64,000 nt of DNA, from contig CALLKX010000012.1 of assembly GCA_938083085.1 (NCBI GenBank), positions 113,761 to 177,760 on the forward strand, written 5' to 3'. How positions within the stretch are numbered: position 1 is the first letter of the stretch; each line of letters begins with the position of its first letter. The notes under the pieces are model-generated. The model was not told where the DNA came from. It ran no database searches and saw only the letters and a list, made by a program, of their open reading frames with translations. Source of the DNA: an uncultured bacterium. Its GTDB lineage: Bacteria > Planctomycetota > UBA1135 > GCA-002686595. Below, one piece after another: positions 33,593-42,524 of this stretch. The position numbers and the translations under genes are program-made.

Positions 33593-36151
33593 ATGTCTCG
33601 ACTGCTCTCCCTACTCCTCGTCGCGCTCGCGACGCTCGTCCCCGCGAGCGCCCAGTCCGTCAAGGTCAAGCTCTTCTCGAAAGCCGCCGGCGACGACGTG
33701 CTCGTGGCGATCCAGATCCGGCCGTCCTTCGACTGTTGGGTCTATGACCAGGGGGACCCTAGCGAGGTCGGGGGGCTGCCGACCACGGTGACCCTCGGGG
33801 AGCTCGAGGGCGCGGAGTGGACCGAGGTCTGGTTCCCCGAGCCCAAGGTGAAGCCCGACGAGGGCTTCGGCCCGGCGCGAGTCTTCGACAAGAAGACGTA
33901 TCTCTTCGCCGCAGCCCGTGGCGCCGCGGCCGCCGGCGTCGACGCCGGCGCGGTGGGCGCCCTGGTCGGGGGGCAGGTGTGCGACGAGAACCAGTGCCTC
34001 CCCTTCGACGAGGACCTCGAGACCCTCGGGGCGGGCCCGGAGTCGGTCTGGGAGGGCTTCCCCGAGTCGCTGCTCGCCGAGCCCGAGGAGGACCCCCTGA
34101 GTTGGAGCCCTGACTTCGGCGACGAGGCGGCGGCGGCGCGGGCGTTCGCGAGGGTGCTCGACGGAGACGACGGCGAGGTCGTCGAGCTCGTGGTGCAGGT
34201 GGCGACGCCCGAGCACTGGCACATGTACCACGGCCCCACCGCCGAGGACATGGGCCCGGGGCTCGGGACTCCGACCACGGTCACCGTCGAGGGAGGCAAC
34301 GTGGACTGGGACGACGAGGTCCGGTACCCCGAGCCCTTCCGCTACGTCCAGGACGCCGAGAAGGAGGAGTGGCTCTGGGCCCACGAGGGCCTCTTCCACT
34401 TCGCCCTCCGCGGCGAGGCCTTCGACGAGTTCGACCCGGGGGATGTCGAGGTCAGCCTCGACGGCCAGTCCTGCGACGAGGGTGCCTGCCTCCCGGTGGG
34501 ATTCTCCGGCATCGAGGTCGTGGGGGCTGGTTCGGAGGCTCTCTTCGCGGCGGCGTTCGCCACCTGGACCCTCCCGCAGGTGGCCAGCGGCGTCGCGGTG
34601 CCGGACATGGGATCAGGCGCTGTGGCCGGAGCCGACGCAGCTACTGGCACCGACACTGGCACTGGCACCGAGGTGGAGGTCGACGCCGAGGCGGTCGTCG
34701 ACGCGGCGGAGTCGACGCCCACGATCGAGGCCACGGCGGTCGTCCGCGAGAAGCGCTCCTTCGGCCAGGAGACCGAGAGCGAGGGCCTGCTCGAATTCAT
34801 CCTGCTCGCCATCGGCGCGGGGCTCTTCACGCTGCTGATGCCCTGCACCTACCCGATGATTCCCATCACGATCTCGTTCTTCACCAAACAGGCGGACGAG
34901 CGGGGCGGCAACGCGCTCCTGCTGGCGACGGTGTACGGGCTCGGGATCGTCGTGATGTTCGTGCTGTTGGGGGTCCTCGCCGGGCCCCTGCTGGTGCCCT
35001 TCGCCACGCACTACGTGACGAACCTGTTCATCGGCGTCCTGTTCGTGGTCTTCGCCCTCGCGCTCTTCGGAGCGATCACGCTCAACCCGCCCCAGTTCCT
35101 CATGGGCGCCGCGGGCAAGGCCAGCGGCACGGGCGGGATCTACGGCGTGTTCCTCATGGGCCTGACCCTGGTGATCACCAGCTTCACCTGCACGGGCCCC
35201 TTCGTCGGCACGCTGATCGCCGCCGGCGCCAGCGGCGGCGTGATGCGCATCGTGATCGGCATGGGGGTGTTCGGCGCGACCATGGCGGCGCCGTTCGTGC
35301 TCCTCGCGTTGATCCCCGGGCGCCTCAGCGCGATCCCCTCGGCGGGCGGGTGGATGAACACGCTCAAGGTCTTCATGGGGTTCGTCGAGCTCGCGGCGGC
35401 GCTGAAGTTCTTCTCCAACGCGGACATCGCCCTGCAGGCCGGTTGGCTGCCGCGCGAGGTCTTCCTGATGATGTGGGCGGTCATCGGCCTCGCCGCGGCC
35501 ATGTACCTCTTCGGCCGTATCAACCTGAAGGGCGAATCCCCTGACGGCGAGATCGGCCCCGGGCGCCTCTGCGGCGGCCTGGTGACCCTGATCGGCTCGG
35601 CCTACTGCTTCATGGGCGTCCTCGGGTACCACCTCGACGAGACCATCATGTCGGCCATGGCGCCGCCGCCCGAGTACTCCCGGGGGCTCGTGGAGACCCA
35701 CAAGGCCGAGGTCGTCAGCAGCGCTGGCAGCCTCGCCCTCCCCGCGGGCGTCAAGCGCCAGGGTGGCTCGCTGGTGGTGGTGGACGACTACGACCTGGCC
35801 CTGAAGGTCGCGCGAGAGCGCGGGCTGGGGGTCCTGGTGAACTTCACCGGTCACACATGAGTGGTCTGCCGCAAGATGGAGGTCTCCATCTTTCCCAAGC
35901 CTGAAGTCCGCGCACTCAAGCAGCGCTGGGTCGAGGCCCGGCTCCACTCGGACGCCCACGACCTCGCGCTCCGCGAGCGCATCGCGGGCCTGATCCAAAC
36001 CGTCGCGGGCAGCCCCGCTCAGCCCATCTACGTGGCGGTGGACCCCACCTCAGAGGAGGAGCTCGGCCGCTTCCAGGGTGGGACCATCAAGGACTGGTCG
36101 CCCTTCGTCGAGTTCATGACGGTGGTCACGAAGGACCTCGAGGCCCGCTGA
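33593..36151 (+). CDS. dsbD: DsbD-type thiol:disulfide interchange protein, predicted selenoprotein (Sec at TGA 35858-35860)
   Basis: Carries electrons from cytoplasmic thioredoxin across the membrane to periplasmic partners. From ATG 33593 the frame gives 755 codons, a TGA, then 96 codons to the true stop: 852 aa with U756. Residues 1-21 are a signal peptide. Two DsbD-alpha-like domains follow, with Cys pairs C130/C135 (QVCDENQCLPF) and C294/C299 (QSCDEGACLPV). A polytopic beta domain (~390-700) has the redox cysteines C418 (LMPCTYPMIPIT) and C533 (TSFTCTGPF). The C-terminal thioredoxin domain has F-T-G-H-T-U756-V-V-C759-R-K-M-E, where relatives have T-C-x-x-C-R. Conserved sequence continues (IFPKPEVRALKQRWVEARLH). 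Termination at the TGA would delete the gamma active site. A SECIS-like hairpin lies at 35873-35892. The alpha domain is duplicated. Confidence 0.93.
35873..35892 (+). promoter_or_regulatory. SECIS-like hairpin after the TGA of the DsbD-like gene
   Basis: A perfect eight-base-pair stem, AAGATGGA with TCCATCTT, encloses the loop GGTC. The apex therefore reads A-GGUC-U, the hexamer I recall at the apex of the E. coli fdhF SECIS. The loop starts 21 bases after the TGA, close to the fdhF spacing of about 18-20. The bulged U of the E. coli stem is absent. It lies wholly inside the coding frame, as bacterial SECIS elements do. Confidence 0.8.
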
Positions 36152-36177
36152 GGCTCCGCGTGGAGCCTCGCGGCGGG
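36144..36177. terminator. Hairpin between convergent dsbD-like and metalloprotease genes
   Basis: An inner stem GAGGCTCC, GCGT, GGAGCCTC (36150-36169) is extended by outer CCCGC and GCGGG arms. It overlaps the stop of the dsbD-like gene and ends seven bases before the end of the opposite-strand gene, so it can serve both. Confidence 0.6.
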
Positions 36178-36183
36178 TGAGCT

Positions 36184-38715
36184 CTACTGGGCCACGCCCG
36201 TCACGTTGATCGTGAACGGCGACGGCGCGTTCACGGCGTCGTGCTCCACGTCGAGCGTGGCGTTCTTCACGCCCGCGCCGCTGCGCGGCGCGAAGCGCAG
36301 GCGGTACTGGATGGTGTCCCCCGCCTCCATGGTCGCGTCGCCCAGGCAGCTGGCGTCCACCCGGCTCCGCATGATGTTGGAGACCTGCGGGTGGAACCGG
36401 AGGTCGATGCTGTTCATGCCGCCGCAGGAGTGGCAATAGCTCATCAGCGTGCCCAGGCTGCAGGCGGTGCCGCCGGTGCAGTTGGTGGTGCACGTGTCGA
36501 TGGGCGGGCAGTACTCGTGGGTGTGCTCGGCCCCGAAGTTGTGCCCCAACTCGTGGGCCACCACCACGAAGTCCCAGGTGAGGCTCCCGGAGTTGCCGGT
36601 CCAGCTGCCCCAGTTGATGTTCCCGTTCATGTTCCCGCTCACCCCGTAGGCGAAGTTCGGGCTGCACAGCACGTTCACATACGCGATGCCGCCGCCGAGG
36701 TCCGCGCCGGACATGAAGTGCGCGAGGTCGGCGGAAACGGGCCACCCTGAGCTGTTCCAGCTGCTCCGAAATTCGCTCAGCAGCGCGCCGGCGCTGGCGC
36801 CGACGTCGGGCGCGGTCCAGGGGTCGGCGGAGGTGGAGTGGAGGCCGATGTAGGCGATTGTGAGGGTCGTCTGGACGTGCTCGAAGTACACGTCGCTGAT
36901 GGCAGCGATGAGGCCCGTGACGTAGGCCGTGGCGTCGGGGGCGTTCCCGAACTTCTGGAAGAACTGCCAGTCCGTCTCGATGGCGAGGCGGCACGCGGCG
37001 ACGGTCACCAGGCCCGAGGTCGGCGGGTCCTCGCCGCCAGGGAGGGCGCCGGGTGCTCCGCCAGCGGCGCCCTGGAAGGCCGACTGAGAGGGGAGGAGCG
37101 CGCCAGGCGGGAGCTCCATGCCGCTGCACAGGGGCGGGCGCGCGCCGGGGGCGAGGGCCAGCAGGTCATCCTCGTGGATGAGGCGGCAGGTAGCGGCGGC
37201 CTCGGGGGTCGCGACGGTCTCGGTGGTGAGGTGAATGAAGCGCCCGTCCTCAAACGGCAGCTCGATCCAGCCCTCGGGCCCGGCCTCGCGCAGGGCGAGG
37301 AAGACGCGGCTACCGGGGAGCTCCAGGGCCCGCCCGCTCCAGGTGGAGAGGTCCCCCAGGACGGCGTGGAGGCCCCCCGCGACGGGCGCGCCGTCCAGGG
37401 CGAGCACGGCGTCTCTCGCGATCGGCAGGGGGATCCGGTCGAGCTCCAGGGTGACGTCGCCGCCCCCGGGCACGGGAAAGCCGTGCAGGCGGACGTGGTC
37501 GAAGTACTGCAGGTCAGCGAGGCTGGCGGCGTCCACCGACACCTCGATGCCGGGGCGCGCCGTGGCCGCGGGCAGCCCGAGTGCGGCAGCGCGTACGAAG
37601 GGCGCGGCCAGGTCGACGGTCTCTCCTGGGGCGGACATGGACGCCACGACCATCTCGCCGTTCTCGAAGCTGGCGGCCTCGATCTCCAGGGAGAAGTCGG
37701 TCGAGTTCGTCCCGCCGAAGGTCGGCTGGCCGAGGAGCATGTCCGCGCCGCCCTGGTTCGCGAGGACCATGAGCGTGCCGACGCTCGCGCCGCCCTCGTT
37801 GGGCATGGCGCCGAGGTCCACGGTGTCTCCGGACAGGAGAGTGGTCTCGACCCCGGTGGTCGGCCCGTGGCTCGCCCCGAAGAGGGGGATGGGCGCCCCC
37901 TCGTCGTCGACGATCGTGAGTACGTGCTCGGCGGGACCACCAAGAGCAAGGCGTGAGAGGTCGCTCCCCGAGAGGTTCAGGCGGACCGTCTCCGGCCCCT
38001 CCGGGAGGGCGTCATCGAGGACGTCCACGGTGACGGTGCGCGTGGTCCCCGAGGGGGTGCCCGCGCTGTACTGGACCGCGGCGGGCGCGACCGCCTGGTA
38101 GTCGGCGGTGGAGGTCGCGGTCCCGGCGCCGCCGTCCACGGCGAGGAGGTCGATGTCAAAGGCCAGGGTCGCGCCGGCGGAGAGGACGAGCTCCACGTCC
38201 ATGCTGTAGCTCGCTGTGGACTCGTTCGGCGTGAGGCTGGTGGGCTGCACGAAGCGCACGTCAGCGCTCTCGGCGTCGATGAGGCTGAGCAGGGTCTGGG
38301 CGGTGCTCCCGAGGGAGGCCCCTGACGCGTCGGTGAGGATCAGCTGGACGGTCTCGGTCGCTCCCTCGGCGAGGTTGTCCCCGAGGGCGGTGACTTGCAC
38401 GAGGGCCGTGGCGCCGCTCGTGGAGCCGGCCGGAAAGACCACGTCTGCGGCGGTGAAGGGCGCGTAGTCGGTCCCGCTGGTGGCGGAGCCGGACTGTCCG
38501 TCGGAGACGGTGACGGAGACGGGCTGGGGGAGGGCGTTGAGGTCGGTGGTCAGCTCGACGGCGATGAACAGCGCCCCCTCGTCTTCCCCGTGACTGGAGG
38601 CTCCCGTGACGAAGCCCACGGTCGTCTCCGGTCCGGAGACCTTGACGCCCTCCATGCCGCACGCTGCGAGCCCCAGGGCGCCGGCGACAGCCAGGATCCG
38701 AATTCGATGGGTCAT
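36184..38715 (-). CDS. Metalloprotease lipoprotein with Calx-beta domains
   Basis: The 843 aa protein has a lipoprotein signal (AVAGALGLAAC, Cys 19), so it is membrane-anchored on the periplasmic side or surface. Residues ~30-140 and ~150-255 resemble two Calx-beta repeats (ETVQLILTDASGASLGS; LPEGPETVRLNLSGSDLS). An ASH/Hydin-like segment follows (~280-350). The peptidase domain has H721-E-L-G-H-N-F-G-A-E-H (HEXXHxxGxxH), the metzincin zinc signature of reprolysin-like peptidases, preceded by the characteristic strand region YVNVLCSPNFAYGV. Cysteine pairs after it (YCPPIDTCTTNCTGGTAC) suggest disulfides. The C-terminal ~60 residues (DTIQYRLRFAPRSGAGVKNA) are another ASH-like domain. Its start codon is preceded by a hairpin at 38717-38745. 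Confidence 0.88.
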   Translation of the reverse strand: MTHRIRILAVAGALGLAACGMEGVKVSGPETTVGFVTGASSHGEDEGALFIAVELTTDLNALPQPVSVTVSDGQSGSATSGTDYAPFTAADVVFPAGSTSGATALVQVTALGDNLAEGATETVQLILTDASGASLGSTAQTLLSLIDAESADVRFVQPTSLTPNESTASYSMDVELVLSAGATLAFDIDLLAVDGGAGTATSTADYQAVAPAAVQYSAGTPSGTTRTVTVDVLDDALPEGPETVRLNLSGSDLSRLALGGPAEHVLTIVDDEGAPIPLFGASHGPTTGVETTLLSGDTVDLGAMPNEGGASVGTLMVLANQGGADMLLGQPTFGGTNSTDFSLEIEAASFENGEMVVASMSAPGETVDLAAPFVRAAALGLPAATARPGIEVSVDAASLADLQYFDHVRLHGFPVPGGGDVTLELDRIPLPIARDAVLALDGAPVAGGLHAVLGDLSTWSGRALELPGSRVFLALREAGPEGWIELPFEDGRFIHLTTETVATPEAAATCRLIHEDDLLALAPGARPPLCSGMELPPGALLPSQSAFQGAAGGAPGALPGGEDPPTSGLVTVAACRLAIETDWQFFQKFGNAPDATAYVTGLIAAISDVYFEHVQTTLTIAYIGLHSTSADPWTAPDVGASAGALLSEFRSSWNSSGWPVSADLAHFMSGADLGGGIAYVNVLCSPNFAYGVSGNMNGNINWGSWTGNSGSLTWDFVVVAHELGHNFGAEHTHEYCPPIDTCTTNCTGGTACSLGTLMSYCHSCGGMNSIDLRFHPQVSNIMRSRVDASCLGDATMEAGDTIQYRLRFAPRSGAGVKNATLDVEHDAVNAPSPFTINVTGVAQ

Positions 38716-38716
38716 A

Positions 38717-38745
38717 CCAGTCCCCCCGTCGGACGGAGGGGCTGG
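38717..38745 (-). repeat. Inverted repeat directly upstream of the metalloprotease start codon
   Basis: Arms CCAG, CCCC and CCGT pair with ACGG, GGGG and CTGG, with one bulged base on each side, around a three-base apex. The structure ends one base before the start codon (complement of 38713-38715) and would be the last element of the 5' leader. It could hinder or gate ribosome entry, or be an operator. Confidence 0.4.
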
Positions 38746-38824
38746 CGCTCTGAAGCCCTCCAGCGGAGCGGCCTCAACCTGGGAGCGATTCCAGCCTGAC
38801 GCGACCCTGGGCCGCGCCAGGGGG

Positions 38825-40408
38825 TCAGTCCACGTCGAGGGCCTCGGCCTTCATCTCACCCAGCCGCGTGGCCAGGCGGGCGATACGGGCGGTGTGCTCG
38901 GGGGCGCCGAACACGTTCGTGAGCTCGTCGGGATCTTCCTGGAGGTCATAGAACTCCCACTGGTCGATGTCGTGGAAGTACATGAGCTTGTAGCGGTCCG
39001 TGCGGATGCCGTAGTGCTTGGCGACCTGGTGCGGACCGGGGAACTCGAAGTAGCGATAGTAGATCGCGTCGCGCCAGTCCTCGGGGGTCTCGCCGCCGAG
39101 CACGGGGAGCAGGGAGCGGCCCTGCATGTCCGCAGGGATCTCGGCGCCGGCGGCCTCGAGGAACGTGGGGGCGTAGTCGAGGTTCTGGATCAGGGCGTCC
39201 GACGTGCCCCCCGCGGGCACGACGCCCGGCCAGCGGATGACGAAGGGCATCTCCAGGGACTCCTCGTACATCCAGCGCTTGTCGTACCAGCCATGGTCGC
39301 CCAGGTAGAAGCCCTGGTCCGAGGAGTAGATGACGATCGTGTTCTCGTCGAGGCCGTTCTCCGCGAGCCAGTCCACCAGGCGCCCGACGCTCTCGTCCAC
39401 GCCGCGCACGCAGCGCAGGTAGTTCTTCACGTAGCGCTGGTACTTCCAGCGAACGAGATCCTCGCCCTCGAGGTCGGCCGCGCGGAAGGCGGCGTTGCGG
39501 GGGCCGTAGGCGGCGTCCCAGAGGGCCCGCTGCGCCGGCGTCATGCGGTCCAGGTTGCGCTGACCCGAGGCGTCCAGGGAGCCGCCCTTCTTCGGATCCG
39601 CGCCCTCCACCGGCGGCACAAAGAGGTCGTAGAAGAGGTACATGTGCTCCGCGATCGTCATCTCGGAGCGAGCCGCGGCGCTCGAGTTGTCCGCGTGCTC
39701 GTCGAACAGTGTGTCGGGCACCGGGAGGTCCATGTCGGCGTACAGGTCCAGGTGCCGGGCGGCGGGCATCCACGTGCGGTGGGGCGCCTTGTGCTGGCAC
39801 ATGAGCAGCCAGGGCTGCTCGGAGTCCTTGTTCCCCTCGAGCCACTCAAGGGCGAGGTCGGTGACGATGTCCGTGCAGTGCCCCTCCACGACCCGGGGGC
39901 CCTCGGCGCGCTTGAGGCGCGGGTTGTAGTAGGCCCCCTGGCCAGGGAGCACGTCCCAGTAGTCGAAGCCCTGGGGGTCGCTGCCCAGGTGCCACTTGCC
40001 AATCATGGCGGTGGTATAGCCCGCCTTCTTGAGCATCTTCGGGAAGGTCGGCTGGCCCCCGTCGAAGCGGTTCCCGTTCTGCTCGAACCCGTTCACGTGG
40101 CTGTGCTTGCCCGTGAGGATCACGGCGCGGCTCGGCCCGCAGATGGAGTTGGTGCAGAAGGAGCGCCGGAAGACCATGCCCTCGCTCGCCAGCTGGTCGA
40201 TGCGGGGCGTGGGGTCCACGCCCGCGAGCCGCCCGCCATACGCCCCGATGGCGTCGGTGGCGTGGTCATCGCTGAAGATGAACAGGATGTTGGGCCGGCT
40301 CCCCTTGGGGCTGCTCTCCTGCGCGGTCGCAGCAGCAGGGGAGGCCGCGGAGGCGGCCAGGAGCAACACGAGGGAGGTGATCAGGCGGGGTCGCTGGGAG
40401 AGGAGCAT
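38825..40408 (-). CDS. Secreted type I sulfatase
   Basis: The 527 aa exported arylsulfatase-like enzyme has a signal peptide (residues 1-27, RLITSLVLLLAASAASPAAA). The N-terminal metal motif is PNILFIFSDDHATDAIGAYG, and the formylglycine signature C-G-P-S-R is intact in SICGPSRAVILTGKHSH. The central TTAMIGKWHLG and the C-terminal IYSSDQGFYLGDHGWYDKRW motif complete the active site. Such enzymes hydrolyse sulfate esters of marine polysaccharides or glycans and need a formylglycine-generating enzyme, which is not in the window. The start MLLSQRPRL is chosen over an upstream in-frame ATG at 40468 because it gives a clean signal peptide. Compare the Thr-containing relative at 5705-8086. Confidence 0.93.
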   Translation of the reverse strand: MLLSQRPRLITSLVLLLAASAASPAAATAQESSPKGSRPNILFIFSDDHATDAIGAYGGRLAGVDPTPRIDQLASEGMVFRRSFCTNSICGPSRAVILTGKHSHVNGFEQNGNRFDGGQPTFPKMLKKAGYTTAMIGKWHLGSDPQGFDYWDVLPGQGAYYNPRLKRAEGPRVVEGHCTDIVTDLALEWLEGNKDSEQPWLLMCQHKAPHRTWMPAARHLDLYADMDLPVPDTLFDEHADNSSAAARSEMTIAEHMYLFYDLFVPPVEGADPKKGGSLDASGQRNLDRMTPAQRALWDAAYGPRNAAFRAADLEGEDLVRWKYQRYVKNYLRCVRGVDESVGRLVDWLAENGLDENTIVIYSSDQGFYLGDHGWYDKRWMYEESLEMPFVIRWPGVVPAGGTSDALIQNLDYAPTFLEAAGAEIPADMQGRSLLPVLGGETPEDWRDAIYYRYFEFPGPHQVAKHYGIRTDRYKLMYFHDIDQWEFYDLQEDPDELTNVFGAPEHTARIARLATRLGEMKAEALDVD

Positions 40409-40505
40409 GGCCACGACCCTACAGGGATCCGCGGATGTCGTCCAAGCGCCTCGGGCAGCCCAGCCCATGATCGCAGCCGGCTGCCCTGGGCGCTAAGTTG
40501 GCCTC

Positions 40506-41192
40506 ATGAGCGCTTCCAAGAGAGCCGCGGGTCGCCGCGCAGCAGACGTGGTGGAGACCGGACAGGACGTTGGGCTGGGGACCGGCTCGACCGTGTTCTT
40601 TGCCCTCGAGCGCCTCGGGGAGCGGATCCGGGACGAGGGTCTGGTGATCCGCGGCGTGCCGACGTCCGTGGACACCGAGACCAAGGCGCGCGAGTTCGGC
40701 ATCCCGCTGGCGACCCTCGACGAGGTCGAGCGCTTCGACGTCACCATTGACGGGGCGGACGAGATCGACGGGGACTACGCCATGATCAAGGGCGGCGGCG
40801 GCGCGCTGCTGCGTGAGAAGGTCGTGGCGGCCGCCACCGAGCACATGGTGGTCGTCGTCGGGCCGGAGAAGGTCGTGGGCACCCTGGGGACCACGTTTGA
40901 TCTCCCCGTCGAGGTCGTCCCCTTCGCGCGGGCGGCGGTGGAACGCGGGATCCGGGCGCTCGGCGGTGCACCGAAGCTGCGGGGGGCGGAGGGCGCCTCC
41001 TACCTGACCGACAACGGCAACCAGATCCTCGACGTCCACTTCGAGAGCGGCATCTCGGACGCCGCCCAGCTGGAGTTGGCTCTCGATGCGATCCCTGGAG
41101 TCGTGGAGTCCGGCCTCTTCATCAACCTCGCGCGCACGCTCGTGATCGGTCACGACGACGGCTCGGCCGACCTGCGAAACAAAGGGGCGTAA
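40506..41192 (+). CDS. rpiA: Ribose-5-phosphate isomerase A
   Basis: Interconverts ribose-5-phosphate and ribulose-5-phosphate in the pentose phosphate pathway. The 228 aa length is normal. Family motifs are VGLGTGSTVFFALERLGERI (sugar-phosphate binding), TSVDTETKAREFGIPL, the catalytic DVTIDGADEIDGDYAMIKGGGGALLREK, and the C-terminal GVVESGLFINLA. The gene is divergent from the sulfatase with 97 bases between and about 100 bases before the flagellar cluster. It does not appear to be cotranscribed with fliK because a sigma-54 promoter lies between. Confidence 0.96.
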   Translation: MSASKRAAGRRAADVVETGQDVGLGTGSTVFFALERLGERIRDEGLVIRGVPTSVDTETKAREFGIPLATLDEVERFDVTIDGADEIDGDYAMIKGGGGALLREKVVAAATEHMVVVVGPEKVVGTLGTTFDLPVEVVPFARAAVERGIRALGGAPKLRGAEGASYLTDNGNQILDVHFESGISDAAQLELALDAIPGVVESGLFINLARTLVIGHDDGSADLRNKGA

Positions 41193-41263
41193 GGACTTTC
41201 CGGGGACGGAAAGGTCTTCCACCTGATTGTGGCCAAGACCTCGTTTGCGGCCCCGTGGCGCGC

Positions 41264-41280
41264 TTGGCACGGCCATTGCT
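41264..41280 (+). promoter_or_regulatory. Sigma-54 (-24/-12) promoter of the fliK-flgD-flgE transcript
   Basis: TTGGCACG, four bases, TTGCT matches the sigma-54 consensus almost perfectly, with the essential GG (41266-41267) and GC (41278-41279) separated by ten bases. The transcript would start near 41290-41291, only two or three bases before the ATG at 41293. Confidence 0.85.
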
Positions 41281-41292
41281 CCATGGCCGTCG

Positions 41293-42498
41293 ATGGAGTA
41301 TTTGAAGTCCCATTCGAATCTCCGTTCCATGGATATGGAAGGGCGGGCGCTCGGCACGGAGCGGCCGCCCACGTCCACCTCCTCTGGAGCGGGCAGCCCA
41401 GGCGGATCGCCCGCCGCGGGGAGGTTCTCGGAGTACCTGGAGCTGAAGTCGTCCGAAGGGTCGACGATGACGCGACGGTCCCGTGAAGAGGTGGAAGACA
41501 ACGTCACCGCACGCATACGTGACGGTCGAACGGACTCCGCCAAGCAGGTCAGGCGCCGCGAGTCGGCGGTCCGGGATGATCAGCAGGTGCGTGACGCCAG
41601 GGCAGACGCCCAGCGCAGCGACGCCGCGCGCCAGGCGGACCGCGCCACCGAACAATCCGGCTCCAGCCGCCGCAGCGCCGAGTTCCGGGGGGGCCAGGAG
41701 GCCGCCTCCGGGCGCCACGGCGGCAAGCTCTCCGGCCAGGAGAAGGCCGCTGGATGGACCGACGCAGGCGATGCCCAGGGCACGACCATCGAGCCTGAGG
41801 ACGTCACAGAGGCGCCCTACGCACCGACTCTTGGCGTCCAACCGCCCCAGCCAGCGGGCGCCGTGAACCTGTCGATGGGCGCCTCATCGGCCCCTGCGCC
41901 GGCGATCTCGGGGGTCTTCAGGGCCCCTGGGACGGGACAGCCTCTGGCTGGATTGGCGTCCGGTGGTAACCGCCCACCCGCCGCCGCGACCGCACCCGGA
42001 ACCCGGGTAGAGACGGCCGCTGGAGCACCCACGAACAAGGCGGCGCCGGCGAAGCCCGCGTCTTCGATGCAGCGCGCGGAGGCCATCCTCGAGCAGTTGA
42101 AGGTGCGCATCCAGGGCGGTGACCGGGAGGCGACGATCAACCTGAACCCCGTGGACCTCGGCCGCTTGCGACTCCACGTGAAGGTGGATCAGGGCGCCGT
42201 TCACGCGTCGATCGCTGCGGAGAGCGCCGAGACGCTGGCTGTCCTCGAGGCGCACGCCCCTGAACTCCGGGCGTGGCTCAGCCGCGACGGGGCAGAGAGC
42301 GTCGAGCTCAACCTCGGGTTGATGACCTCCGCCGAGGCGGACGCCCAGTCCCGCTCCGAACAGGGAGAGCGCGGCCAACACTCAGGATCGCGCCGGGACC
42401 AGGGCAGCGGAGGGGGCATCTCCCTCGCCAGCCCAGAGGCGCTCCTCAAGACCCTTGCATCACGCACCGCCGAGGGCGGTGTGGACCTCACCGCCTGA
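41293..42498 (+). CDS. fliK: Flagellar hook-length control protein FliK-like
   Basis: Sets hook length and switches export specificity. The protein has 401 aa from ATG 41293. The N-terminal ~270 residues are Ala/Gly/Pro/Ser-rich, low-complexity and charged, as in FliK proteins. The C-terminal Flg_hook domain is recognisable (~300-385): ATINLNPVDLGRLRLHVKVD, then ESAETLAVLEAHAPELRAWL, then AESVELNLGL. The start is uncertain: the sigma-54 promoter places +1 at about 41291, so the message would be leaderless at 41293, as for flgF. The ATG at 41329 is an alternative with a 38-base leader. It is the first gene of a hook operon with flgD and flgE. Confidence 0.85.
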   Translation: MEYLKSHSNLRSMDMEGRALGTERPPTSTSSGAGSPGGSPAAGRFSEYLELKSSEGSTMTRRSREEVEDNVTARIRDGRTDSAKQVRRRESAVRDDQQVRDARADAQRSDAARQADRATEQSGSSRRSAEFRGGQEAASGRHGGKLSGQEKAAGWTDAGDAQGTTIEPEDVTEAPYAPTLGVQPPQPAGAVNLSMGASSAPAPAISGVFRAPGTGQPLAGLASGGNRPPAAATAPGTRVETAAGAPTNKAAPAKPASSMQRAEAILEQLKVRIQGGDREATINLNPVDLGRLRLHVKVDQGAVHASIAAESAETLAVLEAHAPELRAWLSRDGAESVELNLGLMTSAEADAQSRSEQGERGQHSGSRRDQGSGGGISLASPEALLKTLASRTAEGGVDLTA

Positions 42499-42524
42499 GA
42501 CTCAAACCACACCAACAGGCAGCC

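Noticed and set aside
35861..36151. A separate 96 aa gene starting with GTG after the DsbD-like stop
   Set aside because: It would start in the middle of a CxxC motif, encode only the end of a thioredoxin fold and lack any ribosome site or start context.
38606..40750. 714-codon plus-strand frame across the sulfatase
   Set aside because: It covers a conserved C-x-P-S-R sulfatase and crosses into rpiA in another frame; a shadow.
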